Shown here: positions 42,004 through 52,157 of the stretch, piece after piece
How positions within the stretch are numbered: position 1 is the stretch's first letter
Layout: every line of letters starts with the position of its first letter
Source: Lachnospiraceae bacterium
GTDB taxonomy: Bacteria; Bacillota; Clostridia; Lachnospirales; Lachnospiraceae
Assembly (NCBI GenBank): GCA_910575555.1
Contig: CAJTFX010000027.1
Span: forward strand, 1-64,000
DNA length: 64,000 bases
Direction of reading: 5' to 3'
Program-made: the position numbers and the translations under genes
The notes under the pieces: model-generated
What the model was told of the DNA's origin: nothing
What the model saw: only the letters and a program-made list of their open reading frames with translations
The model's database searches: none

Positions 42004-43178
42004 AAGAGAAAACAGAGCAGCTTTGGAATTTTTTACAGGAAAAATCTCTGGTGCGGACGTTGTTCTGGTATCTGTGCATCTGTACGGTGGGGGTTATTGC
42101 CGCCTACTGGATCACCAGAAATCTCTGCCTGGTGTGGATTGAGGTGCTGGAGAAACGGCAGATGCAGGCGGAGGCATATCACAGCGATCCCCGTCTCAGA
42201 GCAGCTTTGACGGAACAGAAAAGCTGGGAGAATTTCTGTCTGTTGGTTCTCAAAAGTTTTTATGGAGCCTGTCTGTACCTTTATATTCTGGCGGGCTTCG
42301 CCGCGGCCGGCAGGATTTTTCTGGAAACCAGAATCAAACCGCCCATTGCAGCCATTACCCGGGGATTGAATTACATCAATATGGGAGATTACAGCCACGA
42401 AATAATCTGGAGGGGAAAGGATGAAATGGGCTTTCTCTGCAGGGAAATGGAGCAGATGCGAAAGGAGATGCTGAAAAATAAAAAGCAGCAATGGAGGCAG
42501 CAGGAGGAGCAGCGGAAAATCAATGCGGCCTTTGCCCATGACATCCGCACGCCTCTGACGGTGATTCGGGGGTATACAGAATTTCTCCAGAGGTATGTGC
42601 CTAGCGGACGTGTCACAGAAGCAATGCTGATGGAGAAATTAAATACCATGCATGAGCAGGAAGAGCGGCTGCTGCGTTTTTCCGAAACCATGACCACCGT
42701 CCAGAATATTGAAAAGCGGGAGCCTTCCGGCGTCTGGCACAGCAGCGGGCAGGTGATCCGGCAGCTTGCGGCAGTGGTCTGCGGCATCGGACAGAATACG
42801 GAGCTGGAGATTGCTTTGGAAGCAGATTTGCCGGAACAGGAGCTGTTTTTGGATCTGGAGCTTTTGATAGAAGTATTTGAAAATCTGCTGAGCAATGCCA
42901 TGCGCTATGCAGTCCGCAGCATTCAGGCGAAAGCAGTTTTGAACGGGAGGGAGCTGACTGTTTTTGTCAAAGACGACGGCCCCGGATTTTCAGAAAAAGC
43001 GCTGCGGATGGGAATGGATGTTTATTTCAGCGAGGAGGAAAACAGCAGGGAACACTTCGGCATCGGCCTGTCCATCTGCCGGATGCTGTGTGAAAGCCAC
43101 GGAGGAAGCCTGTCTCTGCAAAACAGCGTGGAGCAGGGAGCCATAGCCGCGGCAAGCCTGGTGACAGGAGTGAGGTAA
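41991..43178 (+). CDS. Sensor histidine kinase
   Basis: 395 residues. Two membrane segments (about 18-38 and 85-107) enclose a short extracellular loop, followed by a HAMP-like linker (GLNYINMGDYSHEI), the H-box with His183 in AFAHDIRTPLTVI, and an HATPase domain with LLSNAMRYA, DDGPGF and FGIGLSICRML. The small sensor loop and the ABC exporter genes next door are the pattern of Firmicute systems answering antimicrobial peptides or cell-envelope stress. The signal is not identifiable. Confidence 0.9.
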   Translation: MDWLEEKTEQLWNFLQEKSLVRTLFWYLCICTVGVIAAYWITRNLCLVWIEVLEKRQMQAEAYHSDPRLRAALTEQKSWENFCLLVLKSFYGACLYLYILAGFAAAGRIFLETRIKPPIAAITRGLNYINMGDYSHEIIWRGKDEMGFLCREMEQMRKEMLKNKKQQWRQQEEQRKINAAFAHDIRTPLTVIRGYTEFLQRYVPSGRVTEAMLMEKLNTMHEQEERLLRFSETMTTVQNIEKREPSGVWHSSGQVIRQLAAVVCGIGQNTELEIALEADLPEQELFLDLELLIEVFENLLSNAMRYAVRSIQAKAVLNGRELTVFVKDDGPGFSEKALRMGMDVYFSEEENSREHFGIGLSICRMLCESHGGSLSLQNSVEQGAIAAASLVTGVR

Positions 43179-43265
43179 GACAAAGAAGAAAAATATTTTT
43201 TATAGGAAGTTCGTAGATAAATTCCTCTTATACTGATTGATAAATTAAGAAAGAGAGGAAACAAG

Positions 43266-44147
43266 ATGGATACCAGAATAGAAATCAGGGATTTATCGAA
43301 GAATTTTGGAAAAAAGCAGGCGTTAAAGCATGTGAACCTGCAGATTGAATCAGGTATGTTCGGTCTTTTGGGCCCCAACGGAGCCGGAAAAACCACACTG
43401 ATGAAAGTGCTCACCACATTGACGAAAAAAAGCGGCGGTGAGGTGAAGGTCTGCAATATCCCGGTGGAGCAGTGTGTTCAGGTGCGCAGAATTATCGGAT
43501 ATCTGCCCCAGGACTTTTCCATGTACGGGAATATGAAGGCTTCTGAAGCGTTGGATTATCTCGCCGTGCTCTCCGGTATGAGTAAAAAGGAACGGGCCGT
43601 TAAGGTTCCGGAAATGCTGGAACGGGTAAATCTGGGAGAGCAGCAAAACACAAAGGTTAAGGCCATGTCCGGCGGCATGAAGCGCAGGCTCGGCATTGCC
43701 CAGGCAATCATTCACGATCCCAAAGTGATCGTGGTGGATGAACCGACGGCTGGGCTTGATCCGGAGGAGCGGGTGCGGTTTAGAAACCTGCTCTGTGAGA
43801 TTGCCAAAGACAGAATTGTGATTCTCTCCACCCATATCGTAGGCGATATTGAAGCCACCTGTGAAAACATTGCCGTGCTGAATCAGGGAGAAATCCTTTT
43901 TCGGGGAAAAGTCTCCCAGTTATTGGAGGCAGTAAAAGGCAAAGTCTATATGGCAAAGGTGTCCGCCATGGAACTGCCCTCCATACGGGAAAAATTTCTG
44001 GTGACGGGAATTTTGACAAACGGCAGCAGCGCCAATATAAAAATTATTTCCGAAGAACCGCCGATGAAGGATGCAGAACTGACCGGGCCGGATGTGGAAG
44101 ACGCCTATATGTATCTGATGCGCCAGACAGCCGGGCACAGGGCATAG
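43266..44147 (+). CDS. ABC exporter ATP-binding protein
   Basis: 293 residues with AGAGGAAAC upstream. Walker A GPNGAGKTT, Q-loop LPQDFSMYG, signature MSGGMKRRLGIAQAI, Walker B IVVDEPTAGLD and H-loop STHIVGD. The C-terminal third is the variable extension of NatA/BcrA-like exporters. It is separated from the kinase by 87 bases, so it may have its own promoter, though no good one was found. Partners are the two membrane proteins that follow. Confidence 0.9.
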   Translation: MDTRIEIRDLSKNFGKKQALKHVNLQIESGMFGLLGPNGAGKTTLMKVLTTLTKKSGGEVKVCNIPVEQCVQVRRIIGYLPQDFSMYGNMKASEALDYLAVLSGMSKKERAVKVPEMLERVNLGEQQNTKVKAMSGGMKRRLGIAQAIIHDPKVIVVDEPTAGLDPEERVRFRNLLCEIAKDRIVILSTHIVGDIEATCENIAVLNQGEILFRGKVSQLLEAVKGKVYMAKVSAMELPSIREKFLVTGILTNGSSANIKIISEEPPMKDAELTGPDVEDAYMYLMRQTAGHRA

Positions 44148-44166
44148 GGCATAGGAGGTGGATGCG

Positions 44167-45411
44167 ATGTTCGGAACGTTATTTTTAAAAGAGTGTAAAC
44201 AGATTCTCAAAAGCATGGTATACTATATCTATGTGGCGGTATTTGTAATATTTCTGTCCACTCAGTTAGGCGGGGATTTGGTAGACAGAATAGAAAAGCC
44301 TCTTCCGGATCAGGAAAGCTATGGGAGGATCAGCAGCCATGAGCCTTCGATGGTAATGGAGAAAATTCTGGCAGAACTTATGCAGGAGACATACCGCAAT
44401 TCCTATGCCACCTATCCCATGGGATTTTATAAAGAAGTCAGGCTGAATCAGCAGGAACTGGATGACGTAATCAAAATCATAGAAGACAGCTCCGGAAAAT
44501 CCTGGGAAGAATTGATGGAAGCCATGGAGGAACATTTTGAAACATACGATCAGAGCGCCATGGAAGGGGCGATGGCAGCCCAGATGGAGTATTCCGTTCC
44601 TGCCAGAGAGTCTCTGAGTTATGAAGCGTTCGGTGCAAATATGGAAAAAGTCTGTGAGATTGTGGGAGCCGGAAGCTCCTACCGGAAAGAAGTCATTGCA
44701 GGCGGGGTAAGCGTGCCTATGAGCTATGAGCAGGCATTGGAGGAATACGAAGCCCTCTGTGAAAAAGACAGGATTACCGGAGCAGTTTCCAGGCTGTTTT
44801 GCGACTATGCGGGAATTATCCTTGCGGTTCTTCCGATTTTTCTGGGGGTTACCAGGTGTCTCAGGGATAAACGCGCCCAGGCGTCTCAGGTGGTGTATGC
44901 GCATGAAGCTTCTGCTGCCTGCATAATTGGAAGCCGTTACCTGGCAAATGTATGCATGGCGTCGCTTCCGGTGCTTATCACTTCCTTTGTCATGCAGATG
45001 CCTTATCAGTATCATGCCGCTACCATGGGAATTTCACCGGATTACCTGGCGTTTTTGAAGTACTGTCTGGTCTGGCTGCTGCCGGAACTCATGATTGTCC
45101 TGGCAGTATCCTTTTTCTTTACAGAGCTGACGGAGAGTGTAATCTCCATTTTCATTCAGGTGTTTTGGGCCATGGCAAGCCTGATGGGAGGCAGTATGCT
45201 GGCCGGGGATTTTTCCCTGAAGCTGGTGGCCCGGTGGAATACTTTGGGAAGAACCGGTGAATTCTGGTCCCAGAGACAGCAGCTTTTCTTAAACCGGGGA
45301 TTTTATTTCCTGCTGTCTTTCGTATGCCTGATACTTACAGTAATAGTTTATGAGAAGAAACGCAGGGAAGGAGAGACGCTTTATGGAAAAGTATTTAAGA
45401 GCAGGAAGTAG
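44167..45411 (+). CDS. ABC exporter membrane protein with large extracellular region
   Basis: 414 residues from ATG 44167 (AGGAGG at eight bases; a GTG at 44158 is in frame). One hydrophobic segment near the N-terminus (MVYYIYVAVFVIFLSTQL), then about 170 polar residues probably outside, then five or six more segments (YAGIILAVLPIFLGV, SLPVLITSFVM, LPELMIVLAVSFFF and others). This is the ABC-2/BceB-reminiscent build of exporters in which the external region binds the compound. It overlaps the next gene by 29 bases. Confidence 0.7.
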   Translation: MFGTLFLKECKQILKSMVYYIYVAVFVIFLSTQLGGDLVDRIEKPLPDQESYGRISSHEPSMVMEKILAELMQETYRNSYATYPMGFYKEVRLNQQELDDVIKIIEDSSGKSWEELMEAMEEHFETYDQSAMEGAMAAQMEYSVPARESLSYEAFGANMEKVCEIVGAGSSYRKEVIAGGVSVPMSYEQALEEYEALCEKDRITGAVSRLFCDYAGIILAVLPIFLGVTRCLRDKRAQASQVVYAHEASAACIIGSRYLANVCMASLPVLITSFVMQMPYQYHAATMGISPDYLAFLKYCLVWLLPELMIVLAVSFFFTELTESVISIFIQVFWAMASLMGGSMLAGDFSLKLVARWNTLGRTGEFWSQRQQLFLNRGFYFLLSFVCLILTVIVYEKKRREGETLYGKVFKSRK

Positions 45412-46003
45412 CTTTATCCGCAGGCAGTATGCGCCTCATCTGCTGCTGACCCTGCTGTTTGCCCTTATGTCGGGATTTTTTGTCAGCTTTCGGAACCTGG
45501 ACGGGGCGCAGGCCGCAAAAGTGATGGAACTGTATGCGTCTTTCGGCGGAATCCTGCTGCTGACGCCCTTATTTCTGCCGGAGCAGAACCGGGAAATCTG
45601 GCTGCTTGAGAAGTCCAAGGCCACGCCTTTGTGGAAGCTGTATCTGCTTCGTCTGCTGCTGGCTGTGGTTTGTCTGGCGGCGCTGATTACCTTATTTCTG
45701 CAGAGAATGCGGCAGGGAGGCAGTCAGTTTGTCTGGGGAGAGCTGTGGATCGGTTCTTTTTGCGAAATCCTGTTTTTGGGCAGCATCGGATTTTTCATCA
45801 GCGGGATTACCAATCAGGCAGTTCTGGGATATATGGTATCGGTGATTTATTTCTTTGCGAACGTGGGAGCCGCCAAACACCTGGGGAAATTCGCCCTGTT
45901 TCAGATGATGAAAGGAAATTACGATTTTGTCCCGGTCATGCTTCCGGCAGCGGCAGTCCTTGCAGCAGCAGGAATCCTGCTGCGGGAACAGTCAGCCAGG
46001 TAG
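45383..46003 (+). CDS. Second ABC exporter membrane protein
   Basis: 206 residues from ATG 45383, inside the previous gene, with AAGGAG about ten bases upstream. Five or six hydrophobic segments (APHLLLTLLFALMSGFFV, GGILLLTPLFL, LLRLLLAVVCLAALITLF, IGSFCEILFLGSIGFFISGI, and a C-terminal one). It has no recognisable catalytic motif and is probably the companion permease of the 43266-45411 exporter. Membrane subunits in pairs are common in this class. Confidence 0.65.
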   Translation: MEKYLRAGSSFIRRQYAPHLLLTLLFALMSGFFVSFRNLDGAQAAKVMELYASFGGILLLTPLFLPEQNREIWLLEKSKATPLWKLYLLRLLLAVVCLAALITLFLQRMRQGGSQFVWGELWIGSFCEILFLGSIGFFISGITNQAVLGYMVSVIYFFANVGAAKHLGKFALFQMMKGNYDFVPVMLPAAAVLAAAGILLREQSAR

Positions 46004-46145
46004 CATTTTTTGAAATACGGCTGAAGGAACAATCCGTCAGGTATTGGGGCAGACAATCAGTTCCGCCCCTGTTCAAATAAATACACAGTAAAAGGATATT
46101 TGGGAATTTACATCCAAAAGTACAGCAGAAAGGCAGGAAGAAGTC

Positions 46146-47300
46146 ATGCACAAACACGGCGGAGACGTTTATCAGTACCCTAATTTCACAGATTTTTCAG
46201 CAAATATCAATTTGCTTGGAACGCCCCCCAAGGTATTGGAACAGGCCAAATCCGCCGTAGACGGAATTCTCCATTATCCTCAGCCCGGCAGCGGACGGCT
46301 GTGCCGGGCGGTTGCTGAACTGGAGCAGGTGAAGCCGGAGCAGGTGATCTGCGGAAACGGCGCGGCGGACGTGATTTTTTCCCTTGCGCTGGCAGAAAAG
46401 CCCAGACAGGCATTGCTGTTTGCGCCTACCTTTCAGGAATATGAGCAGGCGCTGCGAAGCGTAGGGTGCGGGATACGCCGGGAATATCTGAGGCCGGAAC
46501 AGGGATTTCATCTGCAGGAGGAGAATCTTTGTTCCATTACCTCAGAGATTGATCTGGTGTTTTTCTGCAATCCCAATAATCCCACCGGAATTCTGACAGA
46601 TCGGGGCATGCTGAAACGGCTGGCAGACCGGTGCAGGGAGGCGGGGGCGGTTCTGGCTGTGGATGAATGCTTTCTGGACTTCGTAAGTTCCGGGCAGGAC
46701 GGCGATTCTCCTGCTTCTTATTCCATGAAAGAATATTTAAATCATTATCCTGACCTTTTTATTATAAAAGCTTTTACAAAAACCTTTGGAATGCCCGGAC
46801 TTCGTCTGGGCTACGGCCTTTGCGGGAATGAAGCCAGACTGGCAGGAATGCGGGAAGCAACCCAGCCCTGGAGCGTGTCGGTTCCTGCCCAGGAGGCAGG
46901 AATTGCGGCTGCGGCAGAGAAGTCCTTTCTGGAAGAAACCCGAAGGGCCTTAGAGACAGAGAAGTCATTTCTTTTGGAACATCTTTTGAAATACCGGCTG
47001 ACTTCCGGGGCTTTTGAAGCGTCTGAAAAAGAAAACAGAATTCTTTCCCTGCCGGAGCGTATGGCAGGAATCGGGGCAGAGGAACAGTTTTTTATCCGGA
47101 TTTACGGCCATGCAGCCAATTTTATTTTTTTCCGCGGCCCCAAAGGGCTTGCGCAGAGGATGAAATCATATGGAATCCTGATTCGGGACTGCAGTAATTT
47201 TCCGGGACTGGAAGAAGGCTGGTACCGGATTGCGGTGCGGCCCAGAAGGGAAAATGAACATTTGCTGAAAGCATTGGAGGAAATCAGGAACAGCATTTAG
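46146..47300 (+). CDS. cobD: Threonine-phosphate decarboxylase CobD
   Basis: 384 residues of fold-type I aminotransferase. N-terminal MHKHGGDVYQYPNFTDFSANIN is the usual CobD opening. Conserved FFCNPNNPTGIL, VDECFLDF, and the PLP lysine Lys212 in KAFTKTFGMPGLRLGY; the C-terminal arginine is in WYRIAVRPRREN. It makes (R)-1-amino-2-propanol O-2-phosphate for the lower loop of cobalamin. Histidinol-phosphate aminotransferase is the near relative, but the N-terminus and cobQ nearby favour CobD. No cobalamin riboswitch was recognised in the 142-base gap upstream, which holds only a GGGGC/GCCCC stem. Confidence 0.87.
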   Translation: MHKHGGDVYQYPNFTDFSANINLLGTPPKVLEQAKSAVDGILHYPQPGSGRLCRAVAELEQVKPEQVICGNGAADVIFSLALAEKPRQALLFAPTFQEYEQALRSVGCGIRREYLRPEQGFHLQEENLCSITSEIDLVFFCNPNNPTGILTDRGMLKRLADRCREAGAVLAVDECFLDFVSSGQDGDSPASYSMKEYLNHYPDLFIIKAFTKTFGMPGLRLGYGLCGNEARLAGMREATQPWSVSVPAQEAGIAAAAEKSFLEETRRALETEKSFLLEHLLKYRLTSGAFEASEKENRILSLPERMAGIGAEEQFFIRIYGHAANFIFFRGPKGLAQRMKSYGILIRDCSNFPGLEEGWYRIAVRPRRENEHLLKALEEIRNSI

Positions 47301-47424
47301 GCAGTTGGTATTAATTTGGCTAAATTTTGTTTAAAATTATTGACGGAAAAGAAAGAAAGGAGTAGACTATAACTATTAAGTGTTATATTTTTAGACAAAA
47401 ATAAAAAGGGTGGAGAAAAGGATT

Positions 47425-49140
47425 ATGTTGGAAAAACTAAATAACATGAAAATTCGTGAACGGCTAAAGAAATCATTTGTTTTAATTTCAGCGATTATGG
47501 CAGCTGTGGCAGTGATCGGCGTAGTCATGATCATTGTTATCTCTAATCTGTATGCCGGGGCCTTGTCAGATTATGGATTTGCACAGGGAGATGTAGGACG
47601 GACCATGGCAAGCTTTGCAGACACCAGATCCGCGTTGCGGGGAACCATCGGATATGAAGAGCAGGAAGCCATTGATTCAATGGTAGAACAGCATGCACAG
47701 TGCAAGGAAGATTTTCTGAAAGAGTTTGCGGGACTGGAAAGTACTATGGTTACGGCTGAGAATAAGGCGATTTACAGTAAACTGCAGACAGAACTGGAAG
47801 AATACTGGGTATTGGAACAGCAGATTGTGGAGCTGGGCGCCACGGTTGATCAGGAACAGTGCATCAAGGCGCAGGAGCTTGCCATGGGCGAGCTAGCTCC
47901 TATGTACGAAGAAATTTATAAGGATTTGACGGAAATCATGGAGATTAAGGTTTCCAAGGGTTCTTCCCTGTCCAAGCAGCTTTCAATTTTGGGCATTGTA
48001 TTAGTGGTTGTGATGGTTGTATCAATTGGAGGTTCTATTTTTCTGGCCATTCATCTGGGAACCACAATTGCAGAAAATATTGCCGGACCCATTATACATT
48101 TGAAAGATCGTCTGGCAGACTTTGCAAAGGGAGATCTCTCTTCTCCGTTCCCGGAGGTGAATTCCCGGGATGAAATTGCAGAGATGACGGCTGTAGCCCG
48201 GGAAATGGCGGAGACTCTGAACTTTGTAATTGCAGATGAAGAGCGTCTGCTTGGTGAAATGGCCAATTCCAATTACGATGTCCGGTCGGCAGACAGAAGC
48301 AGATATACCGGTGACTTTAAGCAGATTCTTCAATCTATGCGTGATTTGAAGAAACAGATGGTTGTTACGATGCAGTCGATTGACGAAGCGTCCACACAGG
48401 TTTCTGCTGGCTCCACCAATCTGGCAGAGGCGTCCCAGAGCCTTGCAGAAGGGGCGACAGAGCAGGCCGGAGCAGTTCAGGAAATGCAGGCAACCATTAT
48501 GACTATTACAGATAATATTGGGATGGCTGCTGAGAAGGCGGAGGAATCTTATCAGCTTGCGCAGAGGTATGCGGATGAAGCAGACCGCAGCCGCGCAGAA
48601 ATGGAAATGATGGTAGCTGCCATGGAGCGTATTAACGAAGCGTCCCAGAAGATCGGCAATATTATTTCTGAAATTGAAGATATTGCATCCCAGACGAATC
48701 TGCTTTCCCTGAATGCTTCCATTGAAGCGGCAAGAGCCGGCGAGGCAGGACGCGGCTTCTCTGTAGTGGCGGATCAGATCCGTCAGCTTGCAGAGCAGAG
48801 TTCTACTGCAGCCGTAGAGACCAGGGAATTGATTGAAGGCGCAATCAGAGAAGTGGCGGAAGGAAATGAAGCAGCGGAACGGGCGTCTGAGGCAATCCGA
48901 ACAGTTGTGGAAGGAATTGGAAAGATTGCAGCTTCCTCTAAGACAGTGAGCAGTACGGCGGCAGATCAGGCGGTTGCAATGAAACAGGCAGAGGAAGGCG
49001 TCAACCAGATTTCAGAAGTGGTTCAGTCCAACTCTGCGACTGCAGAGCAGTCTTCTGCAACCAGTGAACAGTTGTCTGCACAGGCAATTTGTCTGGATGA
49101 GTTGATCGGGAAATTTATTCTGCCTTCCGATTTGGATTGA
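47425..49140 (+). CDS. Methyl-accepting chemotaxis receptor
   Basis: 571 residues from ATG 47425 (GTG 47410 also possible). Two membrane segments (about 20-42 and 183-208) enclose a small helical-bundle sensor domain of about 140 residues. A HAMP domain follows, then the signalling coiled coil with the invariant hairpin region [20 protein letters not shown] and [20 protein letters not shown]. No C-terminal pentapeptide for CheR is visible. It lies between cobD and cobQ, an unusual position, and has its own terminator. The ligand is unknown. Confidence 0.9.
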   Translation: MLEKLNNMKIRERLKKSFVLISAIMAAVAVIGVVMIIVISNLYAGALSDYGFAQGDVGRTMASFADTRSALRGTIGYEEQEAIDSMVEQHAQCKEDFLKEFAGLESTMVTAENKAIYSKLQTELEEYWVLEQQIVELGATVDQEQCIKAQELAMGELAPMYEEIYKDLTEIMEIKVSKGSSLSKQLSILGIVLVVVMVVSIGGSIFLAIHLGTTIAENIAGPIIHLKDRLADFAKGDLSSPFPEVNSRDEIAEMTAVAREMAETLNFVIADEERLLGEMANSNYDVRSADRSRYTGDFKQILQSMRDLKKQMVVTMQSIDEASTQVSAGSTNLAEASQSLAEGATEQAGAVQEMQATIMTITDNIGMAAEKAEESYQLAQRYADEADRSRAEMEMMVAAMERINEASQKIGNIISEIEDIASQTNLLSLNASIEAARAGEAGRGFSVVADQIRQLAEQSSTAAVETRELIEGAIREVAEGNEAAERASEAIRTVVEGIGKIAASSKTVSSTAADQAVAMKQAEEGVNQISEVVQSNSATAEQSSATSEQLSAQAICLDELIGKFILPSDLD

Positions 49141-49160
49141 TAGAATCAGGATACATAGTG

Positions 49161-49195
49161 ACCGGAGACTTTCAGAAAGAAGGTCTCCGGTTTTC
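49161..49195 (+). terminator. Terminator after the chemotaxis receptor
   Basis: ACCGGAGAC (49161-49169) pairs with GTCTCCGGT (49183-49191), then TTT. Confidence 0.85.
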
Positions 49196-49197
49196 AG

Positions 49198-49278
49198 CAT
49201 ACTATGAAAGCCCTTGGCTTCCATAGTATGGATGGCCATGCGGCCCGCCGGACGGCAGGCTGAGCAAGATGGGGTTTA
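49198..49278 (-). repeat. 83-base structured repeat, copy B (inverted to copy A)
   Basis: On the plus strand CATACTATGAAAGCC (49198) pairs with GGCTTCCATAGTATG around a short loop with one mismatch, a very stable hairpin, followed by GGATGGCCATGCGGCC and the GC-rich block shared with 19678-19760 in reverse orientation. It fills the space between the receptor's terminator and cobQ and ends about 25 bases before the cobQ start. Confidence 0.7.
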
Positions 49279-49303
49279 TTATGAAAGATAGAAGAGGTGA
49301 ACA

Positions 49304-50842
49304 ATGGGAAAATCAATTATGGTGCAGGGAACCATGTCCAATGTGGGGAAAAGCCTGATTACCGCAGGGTTATGCAGAATTTTCAAACAGGACGGTTACC
49401 GGACGGCGCCCTTTAAGTCACAGAATATGGCGTTGAATTCGTTTATTACCAGGGAAGGGCTGGAAATGGGCCGGGCCCAGGTCATGCAGGCAGAGGCGGC
49501 AGGCATTGAGCCGTCGGTGCTGATGAATCCGATTTTGTTAAAGCCCACTAATGATACAGGCTCCCAGGTAATAGTCAATGGGAAAGTGCTTGGAACTATG
49601 GGGGCCCGGGAATATTTCGTTTATAAAAAAAAGCTGATACCGGATATTCTTCGATCCTATCAGCAATTGGAGAAGCAGAATGATGTGATAGTTATTGAAG
49701 GGGCAGGCTCTCCGGCAGAGATTAATTTAAAGCAGGATGAACTTGTGAATATGGGAATGGCCAGAATGGCCGGGGCGCCGGTGCTGTTGGCAGGAGACAT
49801 TGACAGGGGAGGCGTGTTCGCCCAACTGGCCGGAACGCTGCTGCTGCTTACAGAAGAAGAGAAAAAATATGTAAAAGGAATGATTATTAATAAATTCCGG
49901 GGCGATAAAAGCATCCTTGATCCGGGAGTGGCGATGATTGAGGAAATCACAGGAATTCCTGTAGTGGGAGTTACCCCTTACATGCAGGTGGATTTGGAGG
50001 AAGAGGACAGCCTCACTGAGCGTTTTTCCCGGCCGGTCAAAAAAGGCCCCATTCAGATAGCCGTGATAAAACTGCCCAGAATTTCTAATTTTACTGATTT
50101 TGCAGTACTGGAATCCATGGAACCGGTAAGTCTTTCCTATGTGTCCAGTGTCGGTGAACTGGGAGAACCGGACATGATCATTCTTCCTGGAACCAAGAAT
50201 ACCATGGCTGACTTAAAATGGCTCAGAGAAAAGGGCTTAGAGCCGGCTGTTTTGCGGGCCAGACAGAGAGGCTGCCTGATTTTCGGCATTTGCGGCGGCT
50301 ATCAGATGTTAGGAGAGCTGCTTTCAGATCCGGAGCAGGTGGAAGAGGGCGGAAATCTGAGAGGGATGGGGCTGCTTCCGGTGGAAACAGTTTTTACAAA
50401 AGAAAAAACAAGAACCCGGGTAGTGGGAACCTTTGGAACGCTGACAGGAACGCTGGCCGGATTGTCAGGAATGGAACTGGAGGGGTATGAGATCCATATG
50501 GGAACCACCAGAAGCACAGGAGAAAACAGCGGCAGAGTAACAGAGCTGTCAGTGCAGACTCAGGCGGAGCACATGGAAGCAGGGCAGTGTCAAAAGTCGG
50601 ACGGCTGCCATCTTGAGAATGTGTACGGAACCTATGTCCACGGGATTTTTGACGGGGAGGGCATTGCCCAGGCCCTGACGGAGATTCTGGCAAAACAAAA
50701 GGGGATCGTTCTGGAATCGGCAGAGACCCTGGATCGGGAGCGCTATAAGGAAAAGCAGTATGATATACTGGCAGATACCCTGCGCCGCCATCTGGATATA
50801 GAGAAAATCTATGAGATTTTGGAAAAGGGAGTGGAAGAATGA
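49304..50842 (+). CDS. cobQ: Cobyric acid synthase CobQ
   Basis: 512 residues, GAGGTGA upstream. N-terminal dethiobiotin-synthetase-like ATPase part ([44 protein letters not shown]), central [12 protein letters not shown], and C-terminal class I glutaminase-like domain with the nucleophile Cys in [12 protein letters not shown] and the later histidine in YVHGIFD. It amidates the side chains of adenosylcobyrinate a,c-diamide. It overlaps cobO by four bases. Confidence 0.95.
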   Translation: MGKSIMVQGTMSNVGKSLITAGLCRIFKQDGYRTAPFKSQNMALNSFITREGLEMGRAQVMQAEAAGIEPSVLMNPILLKPTNDTGSQVIVNGKVLGTMGAREYFVYKKKLIPDILRSYQQLEKQNDVIVIEGAGSPAEINLKQDELVNMGMARMAGAPVLLAGDIDRGGVFAQLAGTLLLLTEEEKKYVKGMIINKFRGDKSILDPGVAMIEEITGIPVVGVTPYMQVDLEEEDSLTERFSRPVKKGPIQIAVIKLPRISNFTDFAVLESMEPVSLSYVSSVGELGEPDMIILPGTKNTMADLKWLREKGLEPAVLRARQRGCLIFGICGGYQMLGELLSDPEQVEEGGNLRGMGLLPVETVFTKEKTRTRVVGTFGTLTGTLAGLSGMELEGYEIHMGTTRSTGENSGRVTELSVQTQAEHMEAGQCQKSDGCHLENVYGTYVHGIFDGEGIAQALTEILAKQKGIVLESAETLDRERYKEKQYDILADTLRRHLDIEKIYEILEKGVEE

Positions 50843-51408
50843 GGGGCAAGGGCCTGATTCATATTTATGAAGGCGAAGGGAAAGGAAAGACCACCGCGGC
50901 AGTGGGACTGGCAGTTCGCTTTGCCGGAACAGGAGGAAAAGTGCTTTTTGCACAGTTTTTGAAGAAAAATAATTCCGGCGAATTAAAATCGCTGCAGGAA
51001 ATCCGGGAAGTGGAACTGATGCTCTGCAGCAGGCATTTTGGATTTACTTTTCAGATGACTTCCGAAGAGAAGCAGGAGGCGGCGGCATATTACAAAGGAT
51101 ATCTGCATGACGTTCTGGAAGCGGCGCAAAATATGGCAGCCGGGGAACCAAACCCGGAGGGCCAAAGGAAATCTCAGGGAATTCTGCTGGTTCTGGACGA
51201 GATTCTTGCAGCCTGTCACCATCATATGGTGGATTGCCGGGAACTTCTGAATTTTCTGAAGGAGAAGCCAGAGAATCTGGAAATCGTAATGACCGGAAGA
51301 AACCCTGCGCCGGAATTGTCGGCCCTGGCTGATTATATTACTGTGATGCAGAAGAAAAAACATCCCTATGACGCTGGCATTTCTGCAAGACAGGGAATAG
51401 AATGGTAA
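50839..51408 (+). CDS. cobO: Cob(I)alamin adenosyltransferase (CobO/BtuR type)
   Basis: 189 residues, overlapping cobQ in ATGA. P-loop-like [19 protein letters not shown] near the N-terminus, [19 protein letters not shown] and a C-terminal [11 protein letters not shown] mark the CobA/CobO/BtuR family. Attaches the adenosyl group to reduced corrinoid. Functions with cobQ in the late pathway. Confidence 0.92.
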   Translation: MRGKGLIHIYEGEGKGKTTAAVGLAVRFAGTGGKVLFAQFLKKNNSGELKSLQEIREVELMLCSRHFGFTFQMTSEEKQEAAAYYKGYLHDVLEAAQNMAAGEPNPEGQRKSQGILLVLDEILAACHHHMVDCRELLNFLKEKPENLEIVMTGRNPAPELSALADYITVMQKKKHPYDAGISARQGIEW

Positions 51409-51504
51409 GAGAAAGTATTTTCCGGCTGGCCGGAGAGCGCTTCACTGTGGGGCAGCCGGCAGGGAAAAAGAGATAGAAAACAGAATTGGAACAGGAGAAG
51501 TAAT

Positions 51505-52140
51505 ATGAAAACAGAACTGGAACAGGTGCTGCCTGAAAGGATAGAAACGCGCAGCTTTGAGATCATTACAGAGGAATTGGGCAGCCGTAAGATAGAAGAA
51601 CAGTATGCCCCCATTGTGAAACGGGTGATCCACACCACAGCAGATTTTGATTATGCACAAAATCTGGTATTTTCTCCAGGCGTACTGGAACATGCATTTC
51701 AGGCCTTTGAAAACGGAGCCTGTATTGTCACGGATACCCAGATGGCAAAGGCGGGCATCAATAAAAAGGCGCTGAAAAGCCTGGGAATTGAGATTTATAA
51801 TTTTATGGCGGATGAAGATGTGGCAGAGGCGGCTAAGAGAAACAAAACCACCCGGGCGGTGGCGTCTATGGACAAAGCGGCGGCTTTGAACCGTCCCACC
51901 ATATTTGTAGTGGGAAATGCGCCTACAGCCCTGATCCGTATTTATGAGCTGGTGCAGGAGGGAAAACTGAAACCGGAGCTGATTATCGGGGCCCCGGTAG
52001 GATTTGTAAATGTGGTGCAGTCCAAGGAGCTGATTCTTGAACTTGCCGTGCCGTATATCGTTGCAAAAGGACGTAAAGGCGGCAGCAATGTGGCGGCAGC
52101 CATTGTGAATGCGCTGCTTTATCTGAAATGGAAAAGATAA
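51505..52140 (+). CDS. cbiC: Precorrin-8X/cobalt-precorrin-8 methylmutase
   Basis: 211 residues. Conserved IETRSFEII, KRVIHTTADFDY with the catalytic His about residue 43, VTDTQMAKAGI, and the C-terminal GAPVGFVNVVQSKELIL and KGGSNVAAAIVNALL. Moves the C-11 methyl group to C-12 to give (cobalt-)hydrogenobyrinate. In an anaerobe the cobalt-first CbiC role is preferred. The 96-base gap before it contains no clear terminator, so it may be in the cobQ-cobO unit. Confidence 0.93.
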   Translation: MKTELEQVLPERIETRSFEIITEELGSRKIEEQYAPIVKRVIHTTADFDYAQNLVFSPGVLEHAFQAFENGACIVTDTQMAKAGINKKALKSLGIEIYNFMADEDVAEAAKRNKTTRAVASMDKAAALNRPTIFVVGNAPTALIRIYELVQEGKLKPELIIGAPVGFVNVVQSKELILELAVPYIVAKGRKGGSNVAAAIVNALLYLKWKR

Positions 52141-52157
52141 CCGGGAGGGGAACAGAG

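Noticed and set aside
43179-43265. AGGAA...TTCCT dyad and TATACT before the ABC exporter ATPase
   Set aside because: No -35 box at proper spacing and a weak dyad, so a promoter or operator call is not supported.
46004-46145. Possible cobalamin riboswitch before cobD
   Set aside because: The gap is short and I found no B12-box-like sequence or typical stem arrangement, only one GGGGC/GCCCC stem without a T-run.
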